NCBI GenBank assembly: GCA_009925955.1
Contig: RFPX01000010.1
Coordinates: 1-17,268 of the forward strand
Length of the DNA stretch: 17,268 bases
Direction: 5' to 3'
Origin: Betaproteobacteria bacterium
Lineage (GTDB): Bacteria > Pseudomonadota > Gammaproteobacteria > Burkholderiales > Burkholderiaceae_C
Of this stretch, positions 1 to 8,613 are shown in pieces. Within the stretch, counting starts at the first letter, position 1, and every line of letters begins with the position of its first letter. The notes below the pieces were generated by a model. The model saw only the letters and a list, made by a program, of their open reading frames with translations, searched no databases and was not told the origin of the DNA. The translations under genes and the position numbers were made by a program.

Positions 1-959
<959 letters not shown>

Positions 960-1055
960 GAAGACTCCTTGGGTCGGGACAGGATGCCTGGCGTGCGTCC
1001 GAAGCACCAGAGCACATTCCCCTGATGTGACGACCCATGCCCGAGGCGATCGTGA

Positions 1056-1073
1056 TGCATAATTATAAATGCA
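1056..1073. promoter_or_regulatory. Candidate operator/promoter between the mutase and GntR-FCD genes
   Basis: The only AT-rich stretch in the 960-1119 spacer is TGCATAATTATAAATGCA. It has 5-bp inverted arms (TGCAT at 1056-1060, ATGCA at 1069-1073) around an 8-bp core, and it contains -10-like hexamers (CATAAT, TATAAA). GntR-family regulators commonly bind such short palindromes next to their own gene. No convincing -35 box is visible on either strand. Assignment as the operator of the adjacent regulator is inference from position and symmetry only. Confidence 0.4.
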
Positions 1074-1119
1074 GAATCGCTTGCAACAGGCTTTCACACC
1101 CCACCCCAAAACGCACGCC

Positions 1120-1776
1120 ATGGCCCCGGCCGCCCACAGCATCGCCCCCCGCGCCCTGTACGAGGACGTGGCCGAGCGCTTGCGCCAACAGATCTTCAGC
1201 CGCGAGCTTCAGCCCGGGAGCTGGATCGATGAACTGAAGCTGGCTGCCACCTGGGGCATCAGCCGCACGCCCTTGCGTGAGGCGCTCAAGGTGCTGGCCA
1301 CCGAGGGTCTGGTCACGATGAAGGTGCGACGGGGCGCCTACGTCACGGAACCCTCCGCCGACGACGTTCAGCAGGTCTACCGCTTGCTGGCCTTGCTGGA
1401 AAGTGACGCCGCCGGCGAAGTGGCTGCGCGCGCCGATGGACCCGCGCTGGAGTCCCTGCAAGCGCTACACGATCAACTGGAAAAGCAGGTTCGCCAGCGT
1501 GAAGCCTTTTTCTCGACCAATGAAGCCTTCCACTTCAAGCTCTTGGAACTGGCCGGGAACCGATGGCGCACCCAGATCGTGGGCGACCTGCGCAAGGTCA
1601 TGAAGCTCAACCGCCACCACTCGCTCTTCAAAAAGGGACGCTTGTCGCAGTCGCTGGCCGAGCATCGCAGCATCATGGCGGCCATCCGCGCGGGCGACCC
1701 GGTGGCCGCCACCCAAGCCATGCAGCGCCACTTTGAGAACAGCCTGAAGGCCACCGCCGGGCAGGCCACACCGTGA
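1120..1776 (+). CDS. GntR-family transcriptional regulator, FadR/FCD subfamily
   Basis: The product is a 218-aa DNA-binding regulator. Its N-terminus is a GntR winged helix (LYEDVAERLRQQIFSREL, then WGISRTPLREALKVLATEGLV and the wing VRRGAYV). The C-terminal helical ligand-binding FCD domain shows the usual histidine positions (NEAFHFKLLELAGN, EHRSIMAAIRAGD, MQRHFEN), which in this family often bind a metal and a small organic acid. I prefer the ATG at 1120. An in-frame ATG at 1069 lies inside the AT-rich promoter-like palindrome and would add a low-complexity tail of 17 residues. No strong Shine-Dalgarno is visible for either. The stop overlaps the GTG start of the downstream cytochrome, so the regulator and cytochromes are probably co-transcribed. 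Likely targets are its own operon and perhaps the divergent mutase gene. The ligand is unknown. Confidence 0.88.
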   Translation: MAPAAHSIAPRALYEDVAERLRQQIFSRELQPGSWIDELKLAATWGISRTPLREALKVLATEGLVTMKVRRGAYVTEPSADDVQQVYRLLALLESDAAGEVAARADGPALESLQALHDQLEKQVRQREAFFSTNEAFHFKLLELAGNRWRTQIVGDLRKVMKLNRHHSLFKKGRLSQSLAEHRSIMAAIRAGDPVAATQAMQRHFENSLKATAGQATP

Positions 1777-2501
1777 CCCGGCTCGCGCTGATCGCGCTGG
1801 CCCTGTGCGCCGCAGCTTTGCCCTGCACAGCCGCACCCAAGGTGCAAGACACGATGGCCCAACGCCTGCAGGCCTGCACGCCCTGCCACGGCCGCGAAGG
1901 TGTGGCTACCGCAGACGGCTATTTCCCACGCATCGCCGGCAAACCCGAGGCTTACCTCTTCGAACAGCTGCTGAACTTCAAGGAAGGCCGGCGCGGACAC
2001 GCGACCATGCGCCACCTGGTGCAGCCGCTGTCGCCGGCCTACCTTCGAGAGATCGCCTCCCACTTTGCAGGCCTGGACCTGCCCTACCCCAGTCCTGAGC
2101 GTGCGGTGGCCGACCCGATGGTCCTTCAGCGCGGCCGCTTGCTGGTACACGAAGGGGACAGCGGCCTGAAGCTGCCGGCCTGCGTGCAGTGCCACGGACA
2201 GGCGCTGATGGGGATGCTGCCGGCCACGCCCGGTTTGCTGGGCTTGTCCAAGGACTACCTCAGTGCCCAATTGGGTGCCTGGCGAAACGGGCTGCGTGCT
2301 GCGCGCGAACCCGACTGCATGAAGCACATCAGCCGTCGTCTTCAGGAAGCCGACATCCATGCGGTCTCGGCTTACTTGGCCAGCCAGGCCTTGCCCTCCC
2401 ACACACAGCCCGCGCCCCAGCCTCCAGTCCGAAGCCCCGGCGCTTCACCGCCTGCTGGTGCATCGGCGCTGTTGGCGTGCGCGGCACATCGAAACCCATG
2501 A
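1773..2501 (+). CDS. Diheme c-type cytochrome, cytochrome c4-like
   Basis: The 242-aa protein has a signal peptide (hydrophobic residues 3-20, likely cleaved near TAA/PK) and two covalent heme sites, CTPCH at 35-39 and CVQCH at 137-141. Methionines at about 79 and 183 are plausible axial ligands. The two-domain layout resembles periplasmic cytochrome c4 electron carriers. The C-terminal 35 residues are Pro/Ala-rich and show no domain. The GTG start overlaps the stop of the upstream regulator (GTGA), and its own stop overlaps the next gene's start (ATGA), so translation of all three is likely coupled. The probable role is passing electrons from a periplasmic dehydrogenase towards a terminal oxidase. 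The donor is not encoded in the visible neighbourhood. Confidence 0.87.
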   Translation: MTRLALIALALCAAALPCTAAPKVQDTMAQRLQACTPCHGREGVATADGYFPRIAGKPEAYLFEQLLNFKEGRRGHATMRHLVQPLSPAYLREIASHFAGLDLPYPSPERAVADPMVLQRGRLLVHEGDSGLKLPACVQCHGQALMGMLPATPGLLGLSKDYLSAQLGAWRNGLRAAREPDCMKHISRRLQEADIHAVSAYLASQALPSHTQPAPQPPVRSPGASPPAGASALLACAAHRNP

Positions 2502-3802
2502 TGCCCCGGCGCGACCGACGCAAGGGCCTCCTGGCCGCCGCCGCGGCAGTGATCACGGCGCTGGTGTTGCTGGCAGCGGTGGTGTCCGATTTGAACGTGC
2601 GCGGCCAACTCCAAGGCCCTCGTGTTGCGGTGTTGCAGCCTGGCCCACAGCAGGACCCTGCCCTGGTGGCGCGCGGGCGAGAACTGTCGCTGATCGGCCA
2701 TTGCGCGGCTTGCCACACCGCGCCGGGTGGCCCCGCCTATGCTGGAGGGCACGCCGTGCAGACCCCCTTCGGCACGGTATACGGCGGCAACCTCACACCC
2801 GATGTGCAGACGGGACTGGGCCAGTGGACGTCGCAGGATTTCTGGCAGGCCTTGCACAACGGGCAGTCGCGTGACGGACGATGGTTGAACCCGGCCTTCC
2901 CTTACGAGAACTTCAGCCACATCCGCCGCGAAGACAGCGATGCGCTGTTCGCCTATCTGCAAAGCTTGCCATCGGTGCAGCAGAGCACACCGGCGCACAG
3001 CCTGCGTTTTCCAGCCAATACGCAGCTGGGCCTGGCCCTCTGGAGAGCGCTGTACTTTCGCCCACAAGAGCCCCCCACCTCGGCACAGATGGACCTGGGT
3101 GAGTACCTGGGGCGCGGCCTGGCGCACTGCTCGGCTTGCCATGCCAGTCGAAACGCGCTGGGTGCACAAAGCGCGACCCACGACTTCAGCGGTCAACTGC
3201 TGCCCGGCGGCCGCGCCTATGCACCCCCTTTGCCACCATTGGGCCACGCGGACGCCGGTGCGTGGACGGTTGAGGACATGGTGGCCTACCTCAAGACCGG
3301 CCACTCGCGGCACGGTGCAGCCCTGGGCGTGATGGCCCAAGTGGTGACGGGCAGCACGCAGCACGTGGATGCCTCAGCGTTGCAGGCCTTGTCGTCCTGG
3401 ATCCTGCAGCAGCCGGCACCTGCAGCCCGGTTGGCAACGGCCCAAGCTGCAGCACCGAGCGTCCCGGAGAGCAGCGCGGTGATGGTGCTGGGTGAGCGCC
3501 TGTATACCGAACACTGCGCGGCCTGCCACGGTGAGCACGGACAGGGTGTTGCGGGGATGTACCCTGCACTGGCGGGCAACCCCCGCGTGGCGCGGGACCC
3601 GGCCACCAACCTCATCCGCATCATCCAGGAGGGCGGCTTCGGCCCCGCCACCGCGGGCCATCCGCGGCCCTTCGGCATGCCGCCCTTTGGGCATGTGCTG
3701 CAGCCCCATGAAGTGGCCGCCGTGGCCACGTTCATTCGCCGGCAATGGAACGGGGCGGGTTTGTCTGAAGTCACCCCGCTGCAGGTGATCAAGCCACGCT
3801 AG
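2498..3802 (+). CDS. Membrane-anchored triheme cytochrome c (dehydrogenase cytochrome-subunit type)
   Basis: The 434-aa product has one N-terminal hydrophobic anchor (residues 11-29) and three cytochrome c domains with CAACH (69-73), CSACH (211-215) and CAACH (340-344). The first two domains carry the FGTVYGGNLTPD and NPAFPYENF blocks. These are typical of cytochrome subunits that serve periplasmic or membrane alcohol, aldehyde, gluconate or nicotinate-type dehydrogenases. The third is a short c5/c4-like domain with FGMPPFGH supplying a Met ligand. The ATG at 2498 overlaps the previous stop as ATGA. The open frame extends upstream to 2189, but that stretch lies over the preceding cytochrome and has no domain. 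A role as electron acceptor for a membrane or periplasmic dehydrogenase is inferred from the family. No catalytic partner gene is seen here. Confidence 0.88.
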   Translation: MMPRRDRRKGLLAAAAAVITALVLLAAVVSDLNVRGQLQGPRVAVLQPGPQQDPALVARGRELSLIGHCAACHTAPGGPAYAGGHAVQTPFGTVYGGNLTPDVQTGLGQWTSQDFWQALHNGQSRDGRWLNPAFPYENFSHIRREDSDALFAYLQSLPSVQQSTPAHSLRFPANTQLGLALWRALYFRPQEPPTSAQMDLGEYLGRGLAHCSACHASRNALGAQSATHDFSGQLLPGGRAYAPPLPPLGHADAGAWTVEDMVAYLKTGHSRHGAALGVMAQVVTGSTQHVDASALQALSSWILQQPAPAARLATAQAAAPSVPESSAVMVLGERLYTEHCAACHGEHGQGVAGMYPALAGNPRVARDPATNLIRIIQEGGFGPATAGHPRPFGMPPFGHVLQPHEVAAVATFIRRQWNGAGLSEVTPLQVIKPR

Positions 3803-3811
3803 AAACAGCAA

Positions 3812-3868
3812 GGCCCTCACACGCAAGCGTGGAGGGCCCGTTTGCGATGCCGCTGGCGCAGCGGCATC
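3812..3868. terminator. Hairpin pair between converging cytochrome and gltA genes
   Basis: Two stem-loops fill the 73-bp spacer. The first pairs GGCCCTC (3812-3818) with GAGGGCC (3832-3838) and adds an inner CACG/CGTG stem, with CGTTTG following on the plus side. The second pairs GATGCCGCTG (3846-3855) with CAGCGGCATC (3859-3868) around a GCG loop. Neither has a long T-run, so this is probably a bidirectional, partly imperfect terminator region for the two convergent transcripts. Confidence 0.6.
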
Positions 3869-3875
3869 CGCCGGC

Positions 3876-5189
3876 TTACCCCCGTTGGGCCAGGGGCTTG
3901 ACCTGACGGGGTGTAGAGCCCACAAACAGCTGGCGGGGACGGCCAATCTTGTACTCGGGGTCGCCGATCATTTCGTCGAGCTGGGCAATCCAGCCCACGG
4001 TACGGGCCAGCGCGAAGATCGCGGTGAACAGCGGCACCGGGATGCCAATGGCGCGCTGCACGATACCGGAGTAGAAATCGACGTTCGGGTACAGCTTGCG
4101 GGCCACGAAGTACTCGTCTTCCAGCGCAATCTTCTCCAGCGCCATGGCCAGCTTGAACAGCGGATCGTTCTCAAGACCCAGAGCACCCAGCACCTCGTGG
4201 CAGGTTTCGCGCATGAGCTTGGCGCGTGGGTCGTAGTTCTTGTACACCCGATGACCGAAGCCCATGAGCTTGACGCTCGAGTTCTTGTCCTTGACCTGCT
4301 TGATGAACTCGCCGATCTTCTCCACACCGCCTTGACGCTGGATGTCGCCCAGCATGTTCAGGCACGCTTCATTGGCGCCACCGTGGGCGGGGCCCCACAA
4401 GCAGGCTACGCCGGCAGCGATGGCCGCAAAGGGGTTGGTGCCCGAAGAGCCGCACAGGCGGACGGTCGAGGTGGAGGCATTCTGCTCGTGGTCGGCATGC
4501 AGAATGAAGATGCGGTCCATGGCCCGAACCAGCACTTCGTTGGGCTCGTAGTCCTCGCAGGGCGTTGCGAACATCATGCGCATGAAGTTCGCGGTGTAGC
4601 TCAGCGAGTTCTTGGGGTAGATGTAGGGCTGCCCGATGCCGTACTTGTACGACATGGCCACCAGCGTGGGCATCTTCGCAATCAGGCGAATGGCAGCGAT
4701 GGCCCGGTGCTCCGGGTTATGTACATCGGTGCTGTCGTGATAGAACGCCGACAAGGCACCCACCAAACCGGTCATGACCGCCATGGGGTGCGCATCCCGG
4801 CGGAAGCCGCGCAGGAAGAACTGCATTTGCTCATTGACCATGGTGTGCATGGTCACCAGGCGGTCGAAGTCCTTCTTTTCCTGCGGATTGGGCAGCTCAC
4901 CCTTGAGCAGCAGGTAGCACACCTCCATGAAATCGCAGTTCTGCGCCAGCTGTTCGATGGGGTAGCCGCGGTAGAGCAGCTCACCCTTGTCGCCATCGAT
5001 GTAGGTGATGGTCGAGTTGCAGGACGCCGTGCTCAAGAAGCCCGGGTCGTAAGTGAACTTGCCGGTCTGGCCGTAGAGCTTGCGGATGTCGATCACGTCC
5101 GGGCCCACCGAGCCCTTGTAGATCGGCAGCTCCATGCTGGGGCTGCCGTCCGAGAACGACAGGGTGGCTTTCACATCAGAGGGGGTCAT
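3876..5189 (-). CDS. gltA: Citrate synthase, type II (hexameric, NADH-sensitive class)
   Basis: Citrate synthase condenses oxaloacetate with acetyl-CoA in the first step of the TCA cycle (cytoplasm). The 437-aa protein matches the Gram-negative type II enzymes in length and in its beta-rich N-terminal segment. Catalytic residues are visible: His269 in PAHGGANEA, His313 in MGFGHRVYKNYDPRA and Asp371 in YPNVDFYSG, equivalent to E. coli His264, His305 and Asp362. HADHEQNASTSTVR is also intact. The ATG at 5187-5189 follows an AAGGAAAG Shine-Dalgarno. It lies 24 bp after sdhE and in the same direction, so it is probably the last gene of the sdhCDAB-sdhE-gltA operon, ending at the hairpins at 3812-3868. 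A long open frame on the opposite strand is treated as a coding shadow. Confidence 0.97.
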   Translation of the reverse strand: MTPSDVKATLSFSDGSPSMELPIYKGSVGPDVIDIRKLYGQTGKFTYDPGFLSTASCNSTITYIDGDKGELLYRGYPIEQLAQNCDFMEVCYLLLKGELPNPQEKKDFDRLVTMHTMVNEQMQFFLRGFRRDAHPMAVMTGLVGALSAFYHDSTDVHNPEHRAIAAIRLIAKMPTLVAMSYKYGIGQPYIYPKNSLSYTANFMRMMFATPCEDYEPNEVLVRAMDRIFILHADHEQNASTSTVRLCGSSGTNPFAAIAAGVACLWGPAHGGANEACLNMLGDIQRQGGVEKIGEFIKQVKDKNSSVKLMGFGHRVYKNYDPRAKLMRETCHEVLGALGLENDPLFKLAMALEKIALEDEYFVARKLYPNVDFYSGIVQRAIGIPVPLFTAIFALARTVGWIAQLDEMIGDPEYKIGRPRQLFVGSTPRQVKPLAQRG

Positions 5190-5213
5190 CGCACTTTCCT
5201 TTCCGTGTAATCC

Positions 5214-5519
5214 TCATGCCGGCGTGCGCATCAGCGCCAGCACCTGCAGTACGTCTTCGCTCGCCAGTTCACCCTCGGGGTCCCGTCTGCGCAGCAGCAG
5301 GTCCAGAAGGTCGTTGTCGGGCAGGTCCATCAACGTCATCAGCCCGGCCGCTTGCCCATGCGTCAGGTCCTGCTCATGCCGGCTGAAAAAACGCTCGATA
5401 AACAGGTCGTTTTCCAGCAAGCCCCTTCGGCAACGCCACTTCAGCTGGTTGATCGCCGATGCATCCAGCCGATCTTCAGAGGATGGCTGACGGCTGAGAG
5501 GCGCAGTCTCGGCGACCAT
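5214..5519 (-). CDS. sdhE: Succinate dehydrogenase flavinylation/assembly factor SdhE
   Basis: SdhE is a small cytoplasmic protein that helps attach FAD covalently to SdhA. The 101-aa sequence holds the family signature RRGLLENDLFIERFF (RGxxE class), the helical block HEQDLTHGQAAGLMTLMDLPDNDLLDLLLRR and an acidic C-terminal half. A longer reading from a TTG at 5541-5543 is possible. I chose the ATG at 5517-5519 because the added eight residues are not typical and the TTG has no ribosome-binding site. Neither start has a strong one, so translation may be coupled to sdhB. It sits between sdhB and gltA, a common betaproteobacterial arrangement. Confidence 0.92.
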   Translation of the reverse strand: MVAETAPLSRQPSSEDRLDASAINQLKWRCRRGLLENDLFIERFFSRHEQDLTHGQAAGLMTLMDLPDNDLLDLLLRRRDPEGELASEDVLQVLALMRTPA

Positions 5520-5577
5520 GCTTGCTTGGGGCTGAACGAACAACCGTGAGAGAAGCCGCAGGGGTGTTCGGGCTGAA

Positions 5578-6282
5578 TCAGACCGCCCGCCGAACCATCA
5601 GCTCCTTGATCTTGCCGATGGCCTTGGTCGGGTTGAGTCCCTTGGGGCACACATCCACGCAGTTCATGATGGTGTGGCAGCGGAACAGGCGGTACGGGTC
5701 TTCCAGGTTGTCCAGGCGTTCGCCCGTGGCCTGGTCGCGGCTGTCGGCAATGAACCGGTAGGCCTGCAGCAAGCCGGCGGGCCCCACGAACTTGTCCGGG
5801 TTCCACCAGAAGCTGGGGCAACTGGTGGAACAAGAGGCGCACAGGATGCACTCGTACAGGCCATTGAGTTCTTCCCGCTCTTCGGGCGACTGCAAGCGCT
5901 CCTTCTCAGGAGGGATGGTGTCGTTGACCAGGTAGGGCTTGATGGAGTGGTACTGCTTGAAGAATTGCGTCATGTCCACGATCAGGTCGCGGATGACCGG
6001 CAGGCCGGGCAGCGGCTTGAGCACCACCGTACCGGGCAGGCTGCGCATGTTCGTCAGGCAGGCCAGACCATTCTTGCCGTTGATGTTCATGGCATCCGAT
6101 CCACACACGCCTTCACGGCAAGAACGCCGAAAGCTCAGGGTGGGGTCCACCGCCTTGAGCTTCATGAGGGCGTCCAACAGCATGCGCTCGGACCCATCGA
6201 GTTCCACCTCAAGGGTCTGCATGTAGGGCTTGGCGTCCTGGTCGGGGTCGTAGCGGTAGATCTGGAAAGTGCGCTTGGTCAT
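5578..6282 (-). CDS. sdhB: Succinate dehydrogenase iron-sulfur subunit
   Basis: SdhB carries electrons from the flavin in SdhA to ubiquinone bound near SdhC/SdhD in the inner membrane. The 234-aa protein shows all three cluster sites. The [2Fe-2S] site has Cys55, Cys60, Asp63 and Cys75 (SCREGVCGSD...GLAC). The [4Fe-4S] site has Cys145, Cys148, Cys151 and Cys212. The [3Fe-4S] site has Cys155, Cys202 and Cys208 (ECILCASCSTSCPSFWW; CHTIMNCVDVCPKGLNP). The ligand pattern is that of the E. coli enzyme. The ATG at 6280-6282 is preceded by AAGAGG at a suitable distance. It is separated from sdhA by a 124-bp spacer with a REP-like repeat, which is unusual within an otherwise compact operon. Confidence 0.97.
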   Translation of the reverse strand: MTKRTFQIYRYDPDQDAKPYMQTLEVELDGSERMLLDALMKLKAVDPTLSFRRSCREGVCGSDAMNINGKNGLACLTNMRSLPGTVVLKPLPGLPVIRDLIVDMTQFFKQYHSIKPYLVNDTIPPEKERLQSPEEREELNGLYECILCASCSTSCPSFWWNPDKFVGPAGLLQAYRFIADSRDQATGERLDNLEDPYRLFRCHTIMNCVDVCPKGLNPTKAIGKIKELMVRRAV

Positions 6283-6315
6283 GGGTGCCTCTTACTGCTC
6301 GGGTGGGAGGGGCGG

Positions 6316-6410
6316 TCTGGTCAGTTGGGGACAGAGCTCGCTGGGTCAGTCTCTATCTGGTCAGTTGGGGACAGAGCTCGCTACGCTCGGTCTGTCCCAC
6401 AAGTGGTCAG
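6316..6410. repeat. REP-like palindromic repeat with a tandem partial copy, in the sdhA-sdhB spacer
   Basis: A 27-bp sequence beginning TCTGGTCAGTTGGGG occurs twice, exactly, with a period of 40 bp (6316-6342 and 6356-6382). The second copy continues into a hairpin with GGGACAGA (6368-6375) pairing with TCTGTCCC (6391-6398). The first copy lacks the right arm. GGTCAG appears four times in this stretch, the last one (6405-6410) containing the sdhA stop codon. The form is that of an extragenic palindromic (REP) repeat, which other genomes disperse through a RAYT-type transposase. No transposase is present here. Confidence 0.75.
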
Positions 6411-8203
6411 AATGTCCTCACCTTGGGTGGAATGCTTTCAACGGTCAGGGGCTTGAGGTTGACGGGCTTGTAGGCCAGACGGTTGCCTTCGCTGAACCAC
6501 AGGGTGTGCTTCATCCACTCCTGGTCGTTCCGACCGTTCGGATGCTCGGGCGTGTCACCATAGTCGTTGACCGTGTGGGCACCGCGGCTTTCCTTGCGGG
6601 CAGCGGCAGAGACCATGGTGGCGTTGGCAGACTCGATCAGGTTCTCCACTTCCAGCGCCTCAATACGCGCCGTGTTGAAGACCTTGGACTTGTCCTTCAG
6701 GGCAATCGACTTGGCACGCTCGGTGATGGCGGCCATCTTGGCCACCCCTTCGTCCATGCTGGCCTGGGTGCGGAACACACCGGCGTGCTGTTGCATGGTC
6801 TTGCGGATGTCGTTGGCCACGTCCTGCGCGTACTCACCGTCGGTGGCGGCATCCAAGCGCGCCAGGCGGGCCAGCGAGCGGTCGGCAGCATCCGCCGGCA
6901 ACGACTTGTGGGCGCGGGACTGGCTGGCAAACTCCACGATGTGGTTGCCCGCAGCACGGCCGAAGACCAGAAGGTCGAGCAGCGAATTGGTGCCCAAACG
7001 GTTGGCGCCGTGCACGCTCACACACGCACATTCACCCACCGCGTACAGACCGTTGATGATGCGCTGCGATCCATCGGGCGCCGGCGCCACCACCTGACCG
7101 TGGATGTTCGTGGGAATGCCACCCATCTGGTAGTGGATGGTGGGCACCACCGGAATCGGCTCCTTGGTGATGTCGACGTTGGCGAAGTTGTGGCCAATCT
7201 CGTACACCGAGGGCAGGCGCTTCATGATGGTTTCAGCGCCCAGGTGCGTCATGTCCAGCACCACATAGTCCTTGTTGGGGCCGCAACCACGCCCTTCCTT
7301 GATTTCCTGGTCCATGCAGCGCGAAACGAAGTCGCGCGGCGCCAGGTCTTTCAGGGTGGGCGCGTAGCGCTCCATGAAACGCTCGCCATTGGAGTTGCGC
7401 AGGATCGCGCCCTCGCCGCGGCAGCCTTCGGTGAGCAGCACGCCTGCGCCGGCCACGCCGGTGGGGTGGAACTGCCAGAACTCCATGTCTTCCAACGGAA
7501 TGCCCGCACGGGCGGCCATGCCCAAGCCGTCCCCGGTGTTGATGAAGGCGTTGGTGGACGCGGCAAAGATGCGGCCTGCGCCACCCGTGGCCAGCAGGAC
7601 CGTCTTGCCTTCGAGGATGTGCACATCCCCGGTTTCCATTTCCAAAGCGGTCACGCCCACCACGTCGCCATCGGCGTCACGGATGAGGTCCAGCGCCATC
7701 CACTCCACGAAGAACTGGGTGCGGGCCTTCACGTTCTGCTGGTACAGCGTGTGCAGCATGGCGTGGCCGGTACGGTCGGCCGCAGCACAGGCGCGCTGCA
7801 CCGGCTTTTCGCCGTAGTTGGCGGTGTGGCCACCGAAGGGGCGCTGGTAGATCGTGCCGTCCGGGTTGCGGTCAAAGGGCATGCCAAAGTGCTCGAGCTC
7901 GTAGACCACTTTCGGCGCCTCGCGGCACATGAACTCGATGGCATCCTGGTCGCCCAACCAGTCTGAACCTTTGACGGTGTCGAAGAAGTGATAGTGCCAG
8001 TTGTCTTCGCTCATGTTGCCCAGGGAGGCCCCGATGCCGCCCTGGGCGGCAACGGTGTGAGACCGGGTGGGAAACACCTTGGACAGCACCGCCACATTCA
8101 GGCCAGCGCGGGCCAACTGCAGCGAGGCGCGCATGCCCGAGCCACCGGCACCAATGATCACCACATCAAACTTGCGCTTGGGCAAGGAACTTCCTACTGC
8201 CAT
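6407..8203 (-). CDS. sdhA: Succinate dehydrogenase flavoprotein subunit
   Basis: SdhA oxidises succinate to fumarate with covalently bound FAD. It faces the cytoplasm on complex II. The 598-aa protein has the FAD-binding motif VVIIGAGGSGMRASLQL (residues 14-30), His49 in RSHTVAAQGGIGA as the likely FAD attachment site, and the substrate-site blocks FWQFHPTGV and GCRGEGAILRN...RFMERYAP. The start at 8201-8203 is preceded by GGAGG inside the end of sdhD, and the two genes are separated by only 2 bp, so translation is probably coupled. An open extension to 8257 overlaps sdhD and is rejected. The stop codon lies at the edge of the repeat in the sdhA-sdhB spacer. Confidence 0.97.
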   Translation of the reverse strand: MAVGSSLPKRKFDVVIIGAGGSGMRASLQLARAGLNVAVLSKVFPTRSHTVAAQGGIGASLGNMSEDNWHYHFFDTVKGSDWLGDQDAIEFMCREAPKVVYELEHFGMPFDRNPDGTIYQRPFGGHTANYGEKPVQRACAAADRTGHAMLHTLYQQNVKARTQFFVEWMALDLIRDADGDVVGVTALEMETGDVHILEGKTVLLATGGAGRIFAASTNAFINTGDGLGMAARAGIPLEDMEFWQFHPTGVAGAGVLLTEGCRGEGAILRNSNGERFMERYAPTLKDLAPRDFVSRCMDQEIKEGRGCGPNKDYVVLDMTHLGAETIMKRLPSVYEIGHNFANVDITKEPIPVVPTIHYQMGGIPTNIHGQVVAPAPDGSQRIINGLYAVGECACVSVHGANRLGTNSLLDLLVFGRAAGNHIVEFASQSRAHKSLPADAADRSLARLARLDAATDGEYAQDVANDIRKTMQQHAGVFRTQASMDEGVAKMAAITERAKSIALKDKSKVFNTARIEALEVENLIESANATMVSAAARKESRGAHTVNDYGDTPEHPNGRNDQEWMKHTLWFSEGNRLAYKPVNLKPLTVESIPPKVRTF

Positions 8204-8205
8204 GA

Positions 8206-8568
8206 TCAAAGCCTCCAGAGAACCTGCACCGCCCAGCCCGAGCAGCCAACCAACCACACGATGGTGAAGACCTGCAGCAGCAGCCGCACGCCCACGGGCT
8301 TAACGTAATCCATCCAGATGTCACGCACGCCGACCCAGGCGTGCCAGCCCAGCGCCACGATGACCACGAAGGTCAGGACCTTCATCCACTGCGCGGAGAA
8401 GATGGCCGCCCAGCGGTCGTAGCCCAGCGGGCCTCCAAAGAGGACCTGCACCAACAAGACGATGGTGAACAGGGCCATCAGGCCGGCGGTGACGCGCTGG
8501 CTGAGCCAGTCGCGCATGCCGTAGTGCGCGCCCACGACGATGCGCTTGGAACCGTAGTTCTGTTGCAT
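8206..8568 (-). CDS. sdhD: Succinate dehydrogenase membrane anchor subunit, SdhD
   Basis: This is a small inner-membrane subunit that, with SdhC, binds heme b and ubiquinone. The 120-aa protein has three hydrophobic helices at about residues 28-45, 62-79 and 95-117. His76 in GWHAWVGVRD matches the heme ligand position of E. coli SdhD (His71), and Tyr88 in MDYVKP matches the quinone-site Tyr83. The ATG is at 8566-8568. The gene lies 45 bp after sdhC and 2 bp before sdhA. Confidence 0.93.
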   Translation of the reverse strand: MQQNYGSKRIVVGAHYGMRDWLSQRVTAGLMALFTIVLLVQVLFGGPLGYDRWAAIFSAQWMKVLTFVVIVALGWHAWVGVRDIWMDYVKPVGVRLLLQVFTIVWLVGCSGWAVQVLWRL

Positions 8569-8613
8569 GGTGTTCTCGGTACTGCGAAGAAGGAAAAGGG
8601 GCGGCCGGCCCGA

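Noticed and set aside
2189..2497. Upstream extension of the triheme cytochrome
   Set aside because: It overlaps the diheme cytochrome in another frame. The ATGA overlap at 2498-2501 followed by a membrane anchor gives a better start.
3885..5210. Long open frame on the plus strand opposite gltA
   Set aside because: It mirrors the citrate synthase gene, has no recognisable motif and no ribosome-binding site. The minus-strand product has all catalytic residues.
6269..7966. Long open frame on the plus strand opposite sdhA
   Set aside because: It is exactly antisense to a complete sdhA, its translation is rich in His, Gly, Val and Arg with no domain, and high-GC codon bias routinely produces such frames.
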